Shown: positions 36,914-48,560, counted from the first letter of the stretch. The stretch: DNA of 64,000 nt from Gordius sp. MW1 (GCA_964036665.1 OZ038532.1:19061037-19125036), one strand, 5' to 3'. The notes: generated by a model not told the origin, from the sequence alone. Translations and numbers: made by a program.

Positions 36914-37196
36914 GTTAAACAATCCTGAATTTTGGACTATATTTGCGATCTGGAAATTGCGATTTCTTATTCAGTCCAAAAAATAACGAGTGGTTAGTGT
37001 TTTAGGTTAGGGTTAGGGTTGCACATCAAATTCCCTCCCCATTTGAGATTTAATTCTAATATATTGATTATCTAAAAGTCATATGTTTCTGCTACTTTTC
37101 CATCATTCTGCGACTTTGATCCCGATCTTTTTTGGACTGAATAAGAAATCGCAATTTTCAGATCGCAAATATAGTCCAAAATTCAGGATTGTTTAA
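36914..37196. mobile_element. Foldback MITE with internal TTAGGG repeats, copy 1
   Basis: Arms of about 65 bp (GTTAAACAATCCTGAATTTT... / ...AAAATTCAGGATTGTTTAAC) flank a core with GGTTAGGGTTAGGGTT, then GCACATCAAATTCC, CCCCATTTGAGATTTAATTC and ATATTGATTATCTAAAA. The core is shared with 42860-43044 and 44360-44627, but the arms are not the same. Confidence 0.8.
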
Positions 37197-37322
37197 CGGT
37201 GGCCATAAAATTTAGGGGTAAATCTCATCATCAACATCGGATATGGGAATAACCAAGTTCAAAAATATAATGGAACATTAGTTTATTTTACAACAATATA
37301 CTATACACAAACAATCAAAGTA

Positions 37323-40300
37323 TTAAGAAGTCATTCTCTCGAAGGAAGATTTAAAATAATCTTTGGCTTGGGGTGGGGATTCATTTTGTTTTTTTAAAAG
37401 GTCTCGTAATTTTTCCGCTTTGTCCAACAATATTTCTACCTCCTTTTCCCTGTCAAAAAATGTCAGCAATTTTTCTTCTTCCTCTAACTCCTTCCTTTTA
37501 GCAGCTATTTCATTCTTCTTTTCCTCCATAAAATGCCGGTCAATCTGTGGAATAGAGTGAGGAGTTAATAAAATATCACAACTCACTTTATTTCTATTAC
37601 ATTAAATTTGTGTTAATTATCTAAAAATAATTTAAAGTTTATTGAGCCCCCCCCTTGTATCGTATATTTTGCTTTAACACGTATTTGACAAAAATTATAC
37701 TAAACCCTTCAAACAAAAAAACTAGGCTTAAAAAGGAGATTGAAAACGCAATAAGAATAATATATTTTTATTAAAATCATTAATAAAATTCCAATAGCTG
37801 ATTGTCACTTTAAGATGGTCAGCTTCTTTATATATTTGGATAATGGGTGACGTCGGCTATTCCGGCCTGACAGCCGTATATTTTAATTTTTTAAAAAAGT
37901 GGCGAAAGCGGGATTTAAACCCGCGAACACTAGTTCAAGGACAAAGCTTTTACCAACTACGCTCCCACGCCCCTTTATTGAAATCATTAATAGTAAAAAT
38001 AAAAACAAAAATTCAATTTAAAAGCTTAGGTTGGTTGCTTTACCTGTTGCTGCAATTTAACTTCGCGATCTTTAATCCACTGAGCAAATATGTCTTTTTG
38101 AGCCTGCATATCAGTTTGCTCCCACAATTTGATGTTGGTTTCGACATAATTTTTGGCTAAGTCAAACAACGTTGAGACGTTTGAAATTTTGCCTTGTCCT
38201 TCTAATTCATTCACCAATTCCTAACATTAATAAGAAGGAACATTATTTGGGTTAAAATAATAATTTTTGTTATCCTTAAATTGATTTTTAACAATTTTTT
38301 ACAAAAAAAACCCTAACCAAAAAACAGTCTGAAAAATAAAATATTCACTTAAGCCAGGGACTTAATACAACTAGATTTTTAGATTGTCACCATACTTGGC
38401 ACAGTTAATTTATTATAAATTCCCTAAAATATACCTAGTCTTACACAAAAATATGGCCGACAAAAGCGTTGGTAGTCTATAAATATTTAATTTATAATCT
38501 CAATAACTTTCAAATTACCAATAGGCTAAATATTCTCAATATTAAAAACTAAAAAGTGTAACCACCACCAACAACAAACAATTTTTTACATTTTGTGACT
38601 GGCCACTAATAACACATAAGAATCTCCTATGTGGTATAAGCGTATATAATATCACACACAAATCCTGTGAACATCTTATTTCAATCTTTATTAGTAAAGT
38701 TAGGTAAATGGCATGAATTCATATTTGGAAATTTAAAATTAAAGAAATGCTGTAAAAAAAGGTTGCACAGCCTAAATCTTAAAATAATAATCGTTCTTAA
38801 TACTCATATGCATTAAAATCTAGGAGGGTAAAACAAAAATTATATAAGGACTTATGGCTAAAATATTATGCAAACAAAGTTAAACAAGTTACTCACTGAC
38901 AATAACCAATCCAAGTAATTTTAACCTAGACAGTGGAATTCCTTATTTTTACGAGTATCAAGTAAGCTATTAATTTTCTAAAGTCTGTCACATGATCTAT
39001 TTTCACTAATTGTTACCATCTAATTTACAATTGATTTCTATTGCAAAAAAGACAATGTACGTGTTATTGTTACACCTTAACTAGTTCTAAAAACAACCAT
39101 TCAAAATTAATGCCAAAGTTTGAAAAATCAATTATGGCTTGTTAAAACATAAATGGGGAAAAACTAAAAGATTTATCACAAAATTAGAGTTATAAAAGCC
39201 ATGACCCTGCTTTAATTTACATTTAAAAATTTTTGGCCCCCACAATTTATAAATGTTATTTTGAAACATTTATAACATAAAATATTTAAACCTTGCATTC
39301 ATTCTTCACATTATCTAAATCATAGTCAAGCTGAGTGTATGAAGGAGGTTGGTCAATATCAAACATTTCCAAATGTTTTTTATACTGAGCATCAGCTTTG
39401 ACCTTTTCTTCTGCTTGTATCTTTTCTTCGGCCAATTCTTGTTTAAAAGCATCAATTTGTGGAAATATAAAATCAACCTAATTAAAAAATAATTTGATTA
39501 GCAATTTATTCATACCAGTACAGATATTTATTTAGCAAAATTTTGGATGTCCATTATGTAAAACACATCAAAACATATTTTTTCACGTTTTAAAAAGATT
39601 AAGACCAATATTCAACAAACACATAGTAAAATATACTGAATCTTTTGTGATTGCAGGCTCAGAATCAGTTTCAAGGTGTGTCTTTAATACTGCAACTAAT
39701 TTATCAAATTTTCTCCATAAAGTCAACCCATAAATCTCACAACTTCTTCCTACATTTGTAATACATATAAATGACTTGAAATAAAATATGATAAATTCAA
39801 ATATTTTAAATCATATAACTTAAATGAAACTAGAATAACAAATTGTTTACCTATTATATTATTAAAAAAATCTTTATTAACATTGGAATTTCCAATATAG
39901 GCTAAGGACTTTCCTAAGAGCAATTGATCACCTTTATTTTTATCTTCTTGTTTTAAAAGATCAAAATGGTCATCAAAATAATAACGAGCAATGTAAGGAA
40001 CCCTGAGATAGAGCTATATATGTATAATAGGCATAATATTTATATCACTATTAATTGTACAAATAAGATTCAAAATACTTACAATTTCTTCAATTTTGTC
40101 ATCTTTAGATTTGTTATTATCATTTTGCATGATGCCCAAATAATTTTGTTTCAAATGAAGTAATAATGCATAGACAGCTATATATGGACTTATATGACTA
40201 AAGAATTCCTCATTCACATTTAAAGAATTATCACACTCATGGTCTTTATATATTAATTCCTTTGCAGAATTGATAGTTCTTGAAAAAAGGTCTTCTTGTA

Positions 40301-41004
40301 ATATTAAATGATAAGCAACCTGAGCAGCATCTATATTCAATGAAAATTGATAGTAGCTATATTAAACCTAGCAATTTATACCTTTTCCTTTGTCCTTTTT
40401 GATAAAATAATCCATAACAATATTTAGAGTGATATTATCTGGGAATACACCGTATTTTACCTTAATAAATGACATATTTTTATCAGTTAATCTACTTTAT
40501 TATTTAAAAGTTCAAGAATGTCTTTATCTTTTTTTAATTGCAAAAGCAATCTCATAATTGCAGGATAAGTAGAATGCAGAGTATCAAGGTAAGAATCCAG
40601 TAGTCTTACTCTATTTTTTGATTAAAAACAATTATTTTTAAAATACCTGCTTAACATATCTTTTACATTATCAGCATGTTCATCATTAAGGGCTCTATTA
40701 CAATACTAAACAATGCTTTAATCAAAACTTAAATTACTATGTCCAAGTCCACAGGTGAAATAAACTTTAAAGTATCATGCCTTTGAAATATTTGAAATGC
40801 ATAATCATCTAGTAACAGATTAATTTTCAACATGAATAAATTACCCATCTTTATAGGCTTAAGCAAAGGAGTCTCCAACCTCTCTTCCCATAGTTTAGTA
40901 CACGGATATGCAGATGATAAAATTGTTTTCGCAAATATTAAATATAGGTTATCTACTAATTTTTCATGTTGCTTAAAAATTTTTTGAGTGCATCGATAAA
41001 GCAT
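37323..41004 (-). CDS. MRPS27: MRPS27, mitochondrial small ribosomal subunit protein mS27, ten exons (542 aa)
   Basis: Exons in coding order: 40738-41004, 40647-40705, 40496-40610, 40382-40460, 40083-40330, 39851-40013, 39637-39749, 39292-39477, 38044-38220, 37323-37544. All introns GT-AG; several are tiny (32, 36, 35, 51, 69 bp). The sum is 1629 nt in one frame. Diagnostic stretches: ILSSAYPCTKLWEER about 27 residues from the start, as in human MRPS27; VKYGVFPDNITLNIVMDYFIKKDKGK (human has [22 protein letters not shown] at this place) followed by DAAQVAYHLILQE; ISPYIAVYALLLHL; and a C-terminal helical region with EREKEVEILLDKAEKLRDLL and a Glu/Lys-rich coiled coil. A PPR-like helical protein of the mitoribosome small subunit. 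The N-terminus is basic and fits a mitochondrial presequence. Longer than the human protein (414 aa), mainly in acidic linkers. Confidence 0.93.
37786..37973 (-). repeat. tRNA-derived SINE, copy 2 (MRPS27 last intron)
   Basis: Inverted relative to copy 1. On the minus strand it reads GGGGCGTGGGAGCGTAGTT (box A region), then GCGGGTTTAAATCCCGC (box B in a perfect T-stem), then GGCTGTCAGGCCGGAATAGCCG and ATCCAAATATATAAAGAAGCTGACC. Flanks TTTATTAAAATCATTAATA (37767-37785) and TTTATTGAAATCATTAATA (37974-37992) are a 19-bp duplication with one mismatch. It is antisense in neither gene: it lies in the same sense as MRPS27. Confidence 0.88.
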
Positions 41005-41014
41005 GCGAATAAAC

Positions 41015-42845
41015 GGCCTAGGCTATGTATTCTCGATTCAGAGTGATAAATAACAAAACGTAAAACGCATTTCTTAAACGTTCCATTCCCGAGCGCAATC
41101 ATCGCGTTCGTTAATTTGTGTGTTATTGTTTACATTTTTTTAAATTCGCCATTTTTGCTTGTTCTAATTCATATGGTAACAACAACATTTTGTGGGAAAA
41201 GAAAGGTATGATAAATAGATATATTAACTATTTTCCTAGATAAATAATTTTGAATTTTTAATCTTTTCAAACAAGATTTGTTCATTTATTCAACATTTTG
41301 TGGCAATAAAAAGGTATGATAAATTGATATATTAACTATTTTCCTAGATAAATAATTTTTAATTATTTTCTTAGATCAGTTGCAAAAGAGGTGGGAAAAA
41401 TACATCAACCATTCAAATGTTCAACATATTTGTCTTATTTACTAAAACATCAATCAATAGTTGATTCACCATTGTTTCTTATTGTTTAAAAATAATAAAC
41501 TGCAGCTGACATATTTGAGTGTTGTTTTTTTAGAGATTCAATAAATTTCCTAAAAGGTTTGCTGAATTTGGCTCAAATTTAAATAAACTGTATTTTTTAA
41601 GATAGCATGTTATAAAAAATTAGATTTGAAAATGCTTTTGACATTTTTATACGTGCATTTTATAAAAAATGAAATAGAAGATTGTTGGTAACTATCTTGA
41701 GTAACTTTTAGGTTATGACATCAGGTAAAAAATATTGAAAATGCTTTTGACATTTTTATATGTGCCTTTTATAAAAAATTAAATAGAAGATTGTTGGTAA
41801 CTATCTTGAGTAACTTTTAGATTATAACATTTAAAAAATAAGTTTTGAAAATAGAATTAATAAATTGTTGGTAACCATATGCACAAAGCTTTTGCACTTT
41901 TAGAACATACAGGAATTCTAATACTACCAATTAACTCTTAAAATAAGAAAACAGCACTTATATTATGTGACTCTTAATGAAATATGTATAAATGTATTCA
42001 GATTTTTACAAACTAATATTTAAGGATTTGTCAGAATATGTATGCAAAATTGTAAATTGTTATACTAATGATTTCTAATGAAAATCATATTATAAATTTG
42101 ATAAAATACTTAAATGGTCATTCTTATCAATATAAATTGCATAGCAATTAATAATTGTAACTCTCCCTGACTCACAAATAGTATTAATATGTTGAAACAC
42201 TAACAACAATAATATAAGCAACAACACAAGGTTTATTGTATTACACGGATAACAAATAAGGTTTCCAACCTCATTAAAAAAACCTATTAGATATATGTTA
42301 TAAATTCTTAAATACAATGGTTAATCAACTATTTATTGATGTTTTATTAAATGAGACAAATATGTTGAACATTTGAATGGTTGATGTATTTGAATCAACT
42401 ATTGATTGATGTTTTAGTAAATGAGACAAATATGTTGAACCTTTGAATGGTTGATGTATTTTTCCCACCTCTTTTGCAACTGATCTAAGAAAATAATTCA
42501 AAATTATTTATCTAGGAAAATAGTTAATATACCTATTTATCATACCTTTTTATTGCCACAAAATGTAGAATAAATGAACAAATCTTGTTTGAAAAGATTA
42601 AAAATTCAAAATTATTTATCTAGGAAAATAGTTAATATATCTATTTATCATACCTTTCTTTTCCCACGAAATGTTGTTGTTACCATATGAATTAGAACAA
42701 GCAAAAATGGCGAATTTAAAAAATTTGTAAACAATAACACACAAATTAACGAACGCGATGATTGCGCTCGGGAATGGAACGTTTAAGAAATGCGTTTTAC
42801 GTTTTGTTATTTATCACTCTGAATCGAGAATACATAGCCTAGGCC
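41015..42845. mobile_element. MULE-like foldback element abutting MRPS27
   Basis: Two near-identical inverted arms, about 41015-41480 and 42365-42845, start GGCCTAGGCTATGTATTCTCG and end with its complement. Target duplication CGAATAAAC, 9 bp, exact (41006-41014 and 42846-42854). Long terminal inverted repeats with a 9-bp duplication are typical of Mutator-like/foldback elements. The arms contain an internal duplication of a CTAGATAAATAATTTT block, and the right arm has an extra 80-bp repeat (GGTTGATGTATTT). The 880-bp centre has tandem GATTGTTGGTAACTATCTTGAG units and no transposase. Confidence 0.9.
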
Positions 42846-42859
42846 CGAATAAACTGAAT

Positions 42860-43044
42860 ACCCGTCAAAGTAGCAGAATGATGAAAAAGTAGCAGAAAAA
42901 TATTTTTTTTAGATAATCAAGATATTTGAATTAAATCTCAAATTGGGAGGGAATTTCTGATGTATTCCTAACCCTAACAATCTTGATGAATCCTGACGAT
43001 ATCTGACCAATTTGGCTGCCATATTTCTGCTACTTTGACCGGGT
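42860..43044. mobile_element. MITE with internal CCCTAA repeats, copy 2
   Basis: Ends ACCCGTCAAAGTAGCAGAA / TTCTGCTACTTTGACCGGGT. Core in the opposite orientation to copy 1 (TAGATAATCAAGATATT, CTCAAATTGGGAGGGAA, CCTAACCCTAAC). Confidence 0.78.
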
Positions 43045-43118
43045 GCCAATAAGCTGAATGAAAAAATAAACATGACAAACGGTATAAATCTAATTAGTGT
43101 GCTTACAATATATCTTAT

Positions 43119-43270
43119 CGTGGGCGTAGCCAGGTTTTGGATTAGGGGGGGGGGGGGCAAAATGTTTAAAACTTTAATCGGGGGGGGGGGGGGGCAAAAC
43201 CTATTTTTTAATTTTTAAGGGATTTTGCATTGAAAAAAAAATTTTTCGCCCCCCCCTGGCTACGCCCATG
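43119..43270. mobile_element. hAT-like MITE, GGGCGTAGCCAGG family
   Basis: CGTGGGCGTAGCCAGG at the left, CCTGGCTACGCCCATG at the right, exact 8-bp duplication TATCTTAT (43111-43118 and 43271-43278), long G runs inside. Confidence 0.9.
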
Positions 43271-43476
43271 TATCTTATCTACAGATAAATGCAGGAATTT
43301 ACTAACAATAAATAAAAAATATTTATAATCTAATATTGCTACCAACTCAAACTATAAACTACTCATAAATTGAAAAGGGGTCATAATAAGCAGTACGACA
43401 GAATCTGAAATTAAGCTTCTCGCTAAGTTAAAGGCTTAACGGATATTATGAGACAAGTAAACGACTTTATTATGAC

Positions 43477-44123
43477 TAGAGCCCTGCACGGGCCGCCTGA
43501 AGCCTGACCCGGCCAGAGTAAGGCCCGATTGGGTTTCGGGCCGGGCTCCGGTAGAATGTGATAGAATTATCGGACCTCGGGGGCCTGAACCCGGCCCGAA
43601 TTGAAATAAATGAAAGTAATCTTTTATAAATTTAATTTAAATAAACTCAACTCAATATTAAATACTTATCTTCGCACAGCGTACGATAGCTCACTAACTT
43701 CAGCTTTTTTCCTCTATCTTTTATCATATAACCTGAAATGCAAATCTTATTCTAGTATTTAAATATATTCATAGTAGCTGTTAAACTTTAGAAATAAAAT
43801 TGGTAGATAATTCAAAAAGTTTTTCATTTGTAACTTTAGATAAAATATATTTTATAAAGTTAAATTTTTGTTTTAAATTATTTGCTGAATAACGAGTGAA
43901 AATGGATTTTTTATTTCAAACTTATCCTAATTGTAAATTAAGAGTAATAATAATCTAATAAATTTTAATCACAAAATAAAATACGTCAATTATATTCCGA
44001 TTGACATTTGAATTTTCCTACGCTTGATTATGCTAACCTAACACCGGGCTCGGGCAAAATAAAAATTAAGAGTCGGGCTTGGGTCGGGCTCCGGCCAAAG
44101 AAATTTTATTTTGCAGGGCTTTA
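43477..44123. mobile_element. hAT element 2, TARAGCCCTGCA ends, CGGGC arrays
   Basis: Ends TAGAGCCCTGCA / TGCAGGGCTTTA and an exact 8-bp duplication ATTATGAC (43469-43476 and 44124-44131). Subterminal blocks rich in GGCCCG/CGGGC at both ends; 450 bp of AT-rich interior without coding. 647 bp. Confidence 0.9.
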
Positions 44124-44359
44124 ATTATGACATATACTATTCTAGTTCAAAGTCAACAAAAAAACTTAAGTGCCGAATTTTCAAAAGGGCAATTTGATTT
44201 TGAATATACAATATGCTAGAAATGAACTAAAAGGAAATTTAGCCATATTCATATGCGCATATTTAAGATAATATCAAAACAAATATTTGTGATTCTCGTT
44301 CATCAAAAAAATCCAAGACATCATCTTTTAAATTAAAAAAATATGATAGAGGACAAGTT

Positions 44360-44627
44360 ACTGACGGGAACCGGTTAAAGTCGCAGAAAAAAAGCAGCAG
44401 AATTGGTCAGAACTGGTCAGATCAAGATTGGTCAGGAGGGGTAGGGCTAGGGTTAGTGTTTTAGGTCAGCGTTTTAGGTTCGGGTTAGGGTTAGGGTTAG
44501 ATGCACATCAAATTCCTTCCCCATTTGAGATTTAATTCTAATATATTGATTATCTAAAATCTTGATCTGACCAGTTCTGACCAATTCTGCTGCTTTTTTT
44601 CTGCGACTTTGACCCCGATTCGTTTCT
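44360..44627. mobile_element. MITE with internal TTAGGG repeats, copy 3
   Basis: Inverted arms with TTAAAGTCGCAG...GCAGCAGAATTGGTCAGA and the complement. The core contains GGGTTAGGGTTAGGGTTAG and the shared GCACATCAAATTCC block. Flanks gacaagtt / gacaagtg (44352-44359 and 44628-44635). Confidence 0.85.
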
Positions 44628-44643
44628 GACAAGTGGTGCAGAA

Positions 44644-45773
44644 TAGAGATCTGCAACGGACTGTTTTTAGAAGGTCAGCCCGCCCGTATCCGTTTTCAAA
44701 ACTTCAAAGCCCGTCCGAGCCTGCCCGTAATTTTTTTCAACACTTCAGGCCCGTCCGAGCCCGTCCTTAAATTTTTTAGGCCCGTTCGAGCCCTTCCCTA
44801 AATTTTTTAGGCCCGTTTGTACCCGTTTAAAAAAACGTCAGACCCGCGCAAGCCCGTTCCAATTAAAAAAAAAATTTCGCGCCCGACCCAATTCATCAAA
44901 AATTTTACAAAATATTTTTATATTTTCATATTTATAAAAAAACAACAATAATTATCATGTTAAAATAATAAATCATCAATTATTTCTGCCGTTAATACAC
45001 TTAAAATATTTCAATATAGTACTACCATTAAATTAATTTAAAAAATTAGATGAGATTATTCGACTTGTAACAATTTACTTTTATTTAATCAATTTAAGTT
45101 AATACATCTAAGAAGTTAGAAATCAGTATTTCCATATAAAATACTTTAATAAAATTACATGAGAACATTCATCTTTCATTAAGCAGTTTCCATTGATTTG
45201 ATTAATTTACATAAGTTAATACACCCAAGTTTAAGATTATAATAAAAATATTTATTAAATTATATGGCCCTAATAATAATTATACCATTAAAATTTGCGA
45301 TAAAATTAAACACAAAATTTTTTGGTGCATTGTGAGTAACTAATTGAACTTACTTATAAAAGAATATACGAAGCTATAATCTTAAATATAACGAAAATCT
45401 TTAAAAAATAGAATAAAATGTTTTAAAGTCAAATTTAGCGCTTGAAAAAGGAATGAATTTTACACGATATACAAAAACTAGAGGTTAACAAGATTAAGCA
45501 ATTAATAATCTATATATTTAATAATTATTATTTATATAATTGCCTGACTTTTAAGGGCTTTTGTAATTCCATGATCGTTTATATAATCCCTGGCCCGTTC
45601 AAGCCCGTTTCTAAAAAGTCAGGCCCGTTCAAGTCCGTTAAAAAAATCTCAGGCCCGCCCGAGCCCGTTCCATTAATTGTTAAGCCCGTTCGGGCCCGGC
45701 CCGTTAAAATTTTTATGATACAAAGCCCGTCCGTACCCGTTCGCGGGGACGGGCCTGCCCGTGCAGATCTCTA
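44644..45773. mobile_element. hAT element 3, TAGAGATCTGCA ends, GCCCGT arrays
   Basis: Perfect 12-bp inverted ends TAGAGATCTGCA / TGCAGATCTCTA. Flanks gtgcagaa / atgcagaa (44636-44643 and 45774-45781) match at seven of eight. About ten spaced copies of AGGCCCGTTCGAGCCCGT-like units at each end, AT-rich interior. 1130 bp, non-coding. Confidence 0.9.
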
Positions 45774-45781
45774 ATGCAGAA

Positions 45782-47080
45782 TATATTTCCTCAAATTGAT
45801 ACAGGTCATCTTTTATATAGCCTATAAAATTTTATTAAGTGTAATTTTTTACAGGGCATTTATTTAAATAACGACCCTCCCTTTCAAATTTCATGAGTAC
45901 GCCCTTTTAGTTGTATAGTATTAATAAATCCATAAATCACCATTGAACAAAAAAGGATTTATTAAAGTAGAATAGAATTGCATTAGAAAGTTTTAACTAA
46001 TTTAATTAAAATTATGATCAATAATCACCTAGCGAATGACGCCAAATAAGTTTTGGGATATATTTTTGTATCTACATCTTCCGTGCTTTTGTTTTCTACA
46101 CCAAAATAGAAGAGTTATTATCTGTGTAAGAGAAAGCGAATAATTATTATCGATAACGATAAAAATAATGGATAACTCATAATAATAATAATATTTGCGA
46201 TAGTAATAAAAAGCGAAGTGGTATTAACAATCTATATTTAGCGTAGTGGTATTAACAAATTATCATGACTCATCAGTCGTATAGTAAATTTGACACGAAT
46301 AAAAACGATAAAGATAAGTAATAATAATCGTAGGGTAAACACAATAAAGATACACATAATAAAAATCGTAGCATGTGTGGGAGGGGGGAATCAGAATATG
46401 GGTGAACACCACAAGTATAAATGATAACAAAGTCATTAAGGCTATAATAATCCATATATTGTTTTTCTTTTATTTTGTTTACCTTCAAATCAACATAATT
46501 CATAATTTATTTCAAAAAAAAATAGTGGATGCTTAGTAGCTGTTAATATAAGTGATAATAGAAAAACTGTAGCCATAATTTGAGAACTAAGAGTGATGCA
46601 TGATTTTGATATAAATTAAGATTTAGAGCTTGTTGGTCTATAGCCGTAACGTAACCATACTCCATGATTATTTTTGTCAACCTTCTTTCAAACGCTGTAT
46701 CAAAACAATTATTCATCCTCAACATGCCCAATGTTAAGAGGTCTTCGTACATTATTCCTAATATAAATAATTAAAATTGATATAAAATGTTCGGATATAT
46801 TAAATGACGACTAACCCATAAATGGTGTTGCTAGATCGGAATATTTAAACTGTTTGTCCTTTAACACCTTCGGAATGATTTTACTCAACTTTTTATAACT
46901 TTGTTTTACTTGCCTCGGCGCCTCCTTAATTTATCGATAAATTTGTTGAATAAATTATACAAACCTTCAGCAAAATTGTAGGGTCGGTATTCTTTGATTA
47001 ATACCTAAAATAATAAAAATAGTGAGATGATAAAAATTAACCATAGTCTAATGATGAGTTTACTAACATTATGCTCTATA
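45782..47080. other. No supported gene; minus-strand fragments
   Basis: AT-rich with TAATAATAA microsatellite-like stretches near 46150-46200. Minus ORFs at 46543-46752 (MYEDLLTLGMLRMNNCFDTAFERRL) and near 46800-46990 (EYRPYNFAEGLYNLFNKFIDKL) look non-random and may belong with the broken reading frame at 47160-47690. Confidence 0.4.
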
Positions 47081-47159
47081 ATATCTTTAATCACAAACTG
47101 TGTAGATATCGCATAAGAATTATAATCAGTATTTTAAATTATCTCGAGGACTCTTTCGA

Positions 47160-47690
47160 GTTATATCATCGTTTAATCAATTTAATTAAACTTCAATTAC
47201 GGCAATAAAGTACTCTAAGGCTGCGCGTTGGCTGGGAAGATGGTTGAAATGATGCTCAACCCATAACTTAATCTAAAATATCATCAGTAGGGTAATCAGA
47301 GTTTAAAATAATTACATCGTCGAATCTACTGACTATGAGATATACTGAAGTCTTCTTAATGTCACCAGACGTGGTATTTTCTATAAATCCTAGCCAATCT
47401 CTAAGAGGAAGATTATTAAAAATCCTCTTATCAAGGTAATTTAGCATGGCTGCGAAGCGCTGGGGCTTCAGTTCATGCAATCACATGGTTTGACATTAAT
47501 TTCCCACATAAACCCTTGTAAGGCGGCATGTTTTGATATTCCTCTGGATAAAAAATGGACCTTTTTGGCTCCATGAAAATTTTTTTGCAAATTTTCCACA
47601 TTAGTAATATGATTGAGTGTTTTAGTCAAATAATTTTTAGATTGTAGCAGTCTTTTGTAATTAGTAAAGAACGTTCTAATCTACCAACGA
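47160..47690 (-). pseudogene. Broken coding region of unknown family
   Basis: Three successive minus-strand stretches in different frames read as protein-like sequence: TFFTNYKRLLQSKNYLTK...NVENLQKNFHGAKKVHF (47690-47475), LKPQRFAAMLNYLDKRIF...LPLRDWLGFIEN (47480-47268) and KLWVEHHFNHLPSQRAALEYFIAVIE (47255-47170). Each joins the next across a one- or two-base shift with no splice signals, so this is best read as one frameshifted gene or transposon ORF. It looks alpha-helical. The first part weakly resembles the Mo25 helical-repeat motif, but the rest does not. I assign no function. Confidence 0.45.
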
Positions 47691-48050
47691 AATGGTGGTT
47701 GCTTTAAAGATATCAATAATATCGACGAACTATTATACTTTAAAATATAATTAGCCATATTGTTCAAGATAATAATTCCATTATAATTTTTTTGCTTACA
47801 ATTTATAAATAAAAAAATTTAATAGTAACGAAAGGGTAACGAATGGCTTATCCCACATCTTGATTTTTACTTACTTTATTAACTTTAAGTTTTTAATTAA
47901 TTAACCTTAAGTTATAAAGTAATGCTAAAGGCTGTATAGATTATGCAGCTTATGTTAAAATTGATGAATTTTAATTGCTAAACCACTTTCATGAATCAGC
48001 TCCTAAAAATCGTTTTTTAAAGTCATTTTCAAAATGTTTATCATTAAGTC

Positions 48051-48179
48051 TAGTGTTGTAAAAACAGCCGGGTTATGTTTGGTCGACCTTTGGTTTTAGT
48101 CGATTAAACCTAAAGAGACCAAACTTTTTAGTCGAATAAAAAAAGGTCCAAACAAAACCCAGCCGTTTTTACAACACTA
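48051..48179. mobile_element. hAT-like MITE, TAGTGTTG family
   Basis: Ends TAGTGTTGTAAAAAC / GTTTTTACAACACTA and an exact 8-bp duplication ATTAAGTC (48043-48050 and 48180-48187). Near-palindromic interior with TTTGGTCGACC. Relative of 11321-11497. Confidence 0.9.
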
Positions 48180-48294
48180 ATTAAGTCCTGTAAAAAAGAT
48201 ACTAAAAAATTTAATACTAAGTTAAAATAACAATGTATGTAATAGTTAAAAAAAATGGGCGTAGGCAGAGTTTCAGAGGAATCTTAAATATAAT

Positions 48295-48560
48295 TAAAGC
48301 CCTGCAGGGGTAAGCGATCCAGCCCGAATCGGGCTGGGCTCGGGCAAAATTTAATAAATAATTAAGGTTGGGTCGGGCCTGGTGAGGGAGCCCCTCCCGA
48401 GGCCCGAGCTCGACCCAAACTCAAGGCAACCCTTTTATAAACTATATTTAAATAAACCCAACTCGATATAAATTATATATCTTCACGCGGCCTATATAAT
48501 ATAGCTTTTGAACTCAAGCCCCTCCCTCCTGACCATAATAATAATTGATAAAAATTGTAA
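48295..48560. mobile_element. Truncated relative of hAT element 2
   Basis: Starts TAAAGCCCTGCA, followed by CGGGC-rich repeats and an AT-rich part (TTTATAAACTATATTTAAATAAACCCAACTC) matching 43610-43660. No right end is found. Confidence 0.7.

Noticed and set aside
37843..37975. A functional tRNA gene
   Set aside because: Box B and the T-stem are good, but the acceptor and anticodon arms do not fold properly and long direct repeats flank a 190-bp unit, so it is a SINE.
37843..38160. 105-codon plus-strand ORF
   Set aside because: It runs through the SINE copy and the antisense of MRPS27 exon 9; its RKRDLNPRTLVQ stretch is just the antisense of the tRNA-like box B region.
44460..44500. A telomere or chromosome end at the TTAGGG run
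   Set aside because: Only about three units, inside a TIR-bounded MITE whose relatives carry the same run.
45571..45774. ORFs rich in Pro/Arg/Gly over the G-rich arrays (also 20938-21207, 26114-26447, 49722-49967)
   Set aside because: Translations of short tandem hexamers in hAT subterminal regions; open only because the repeat lacks stops.
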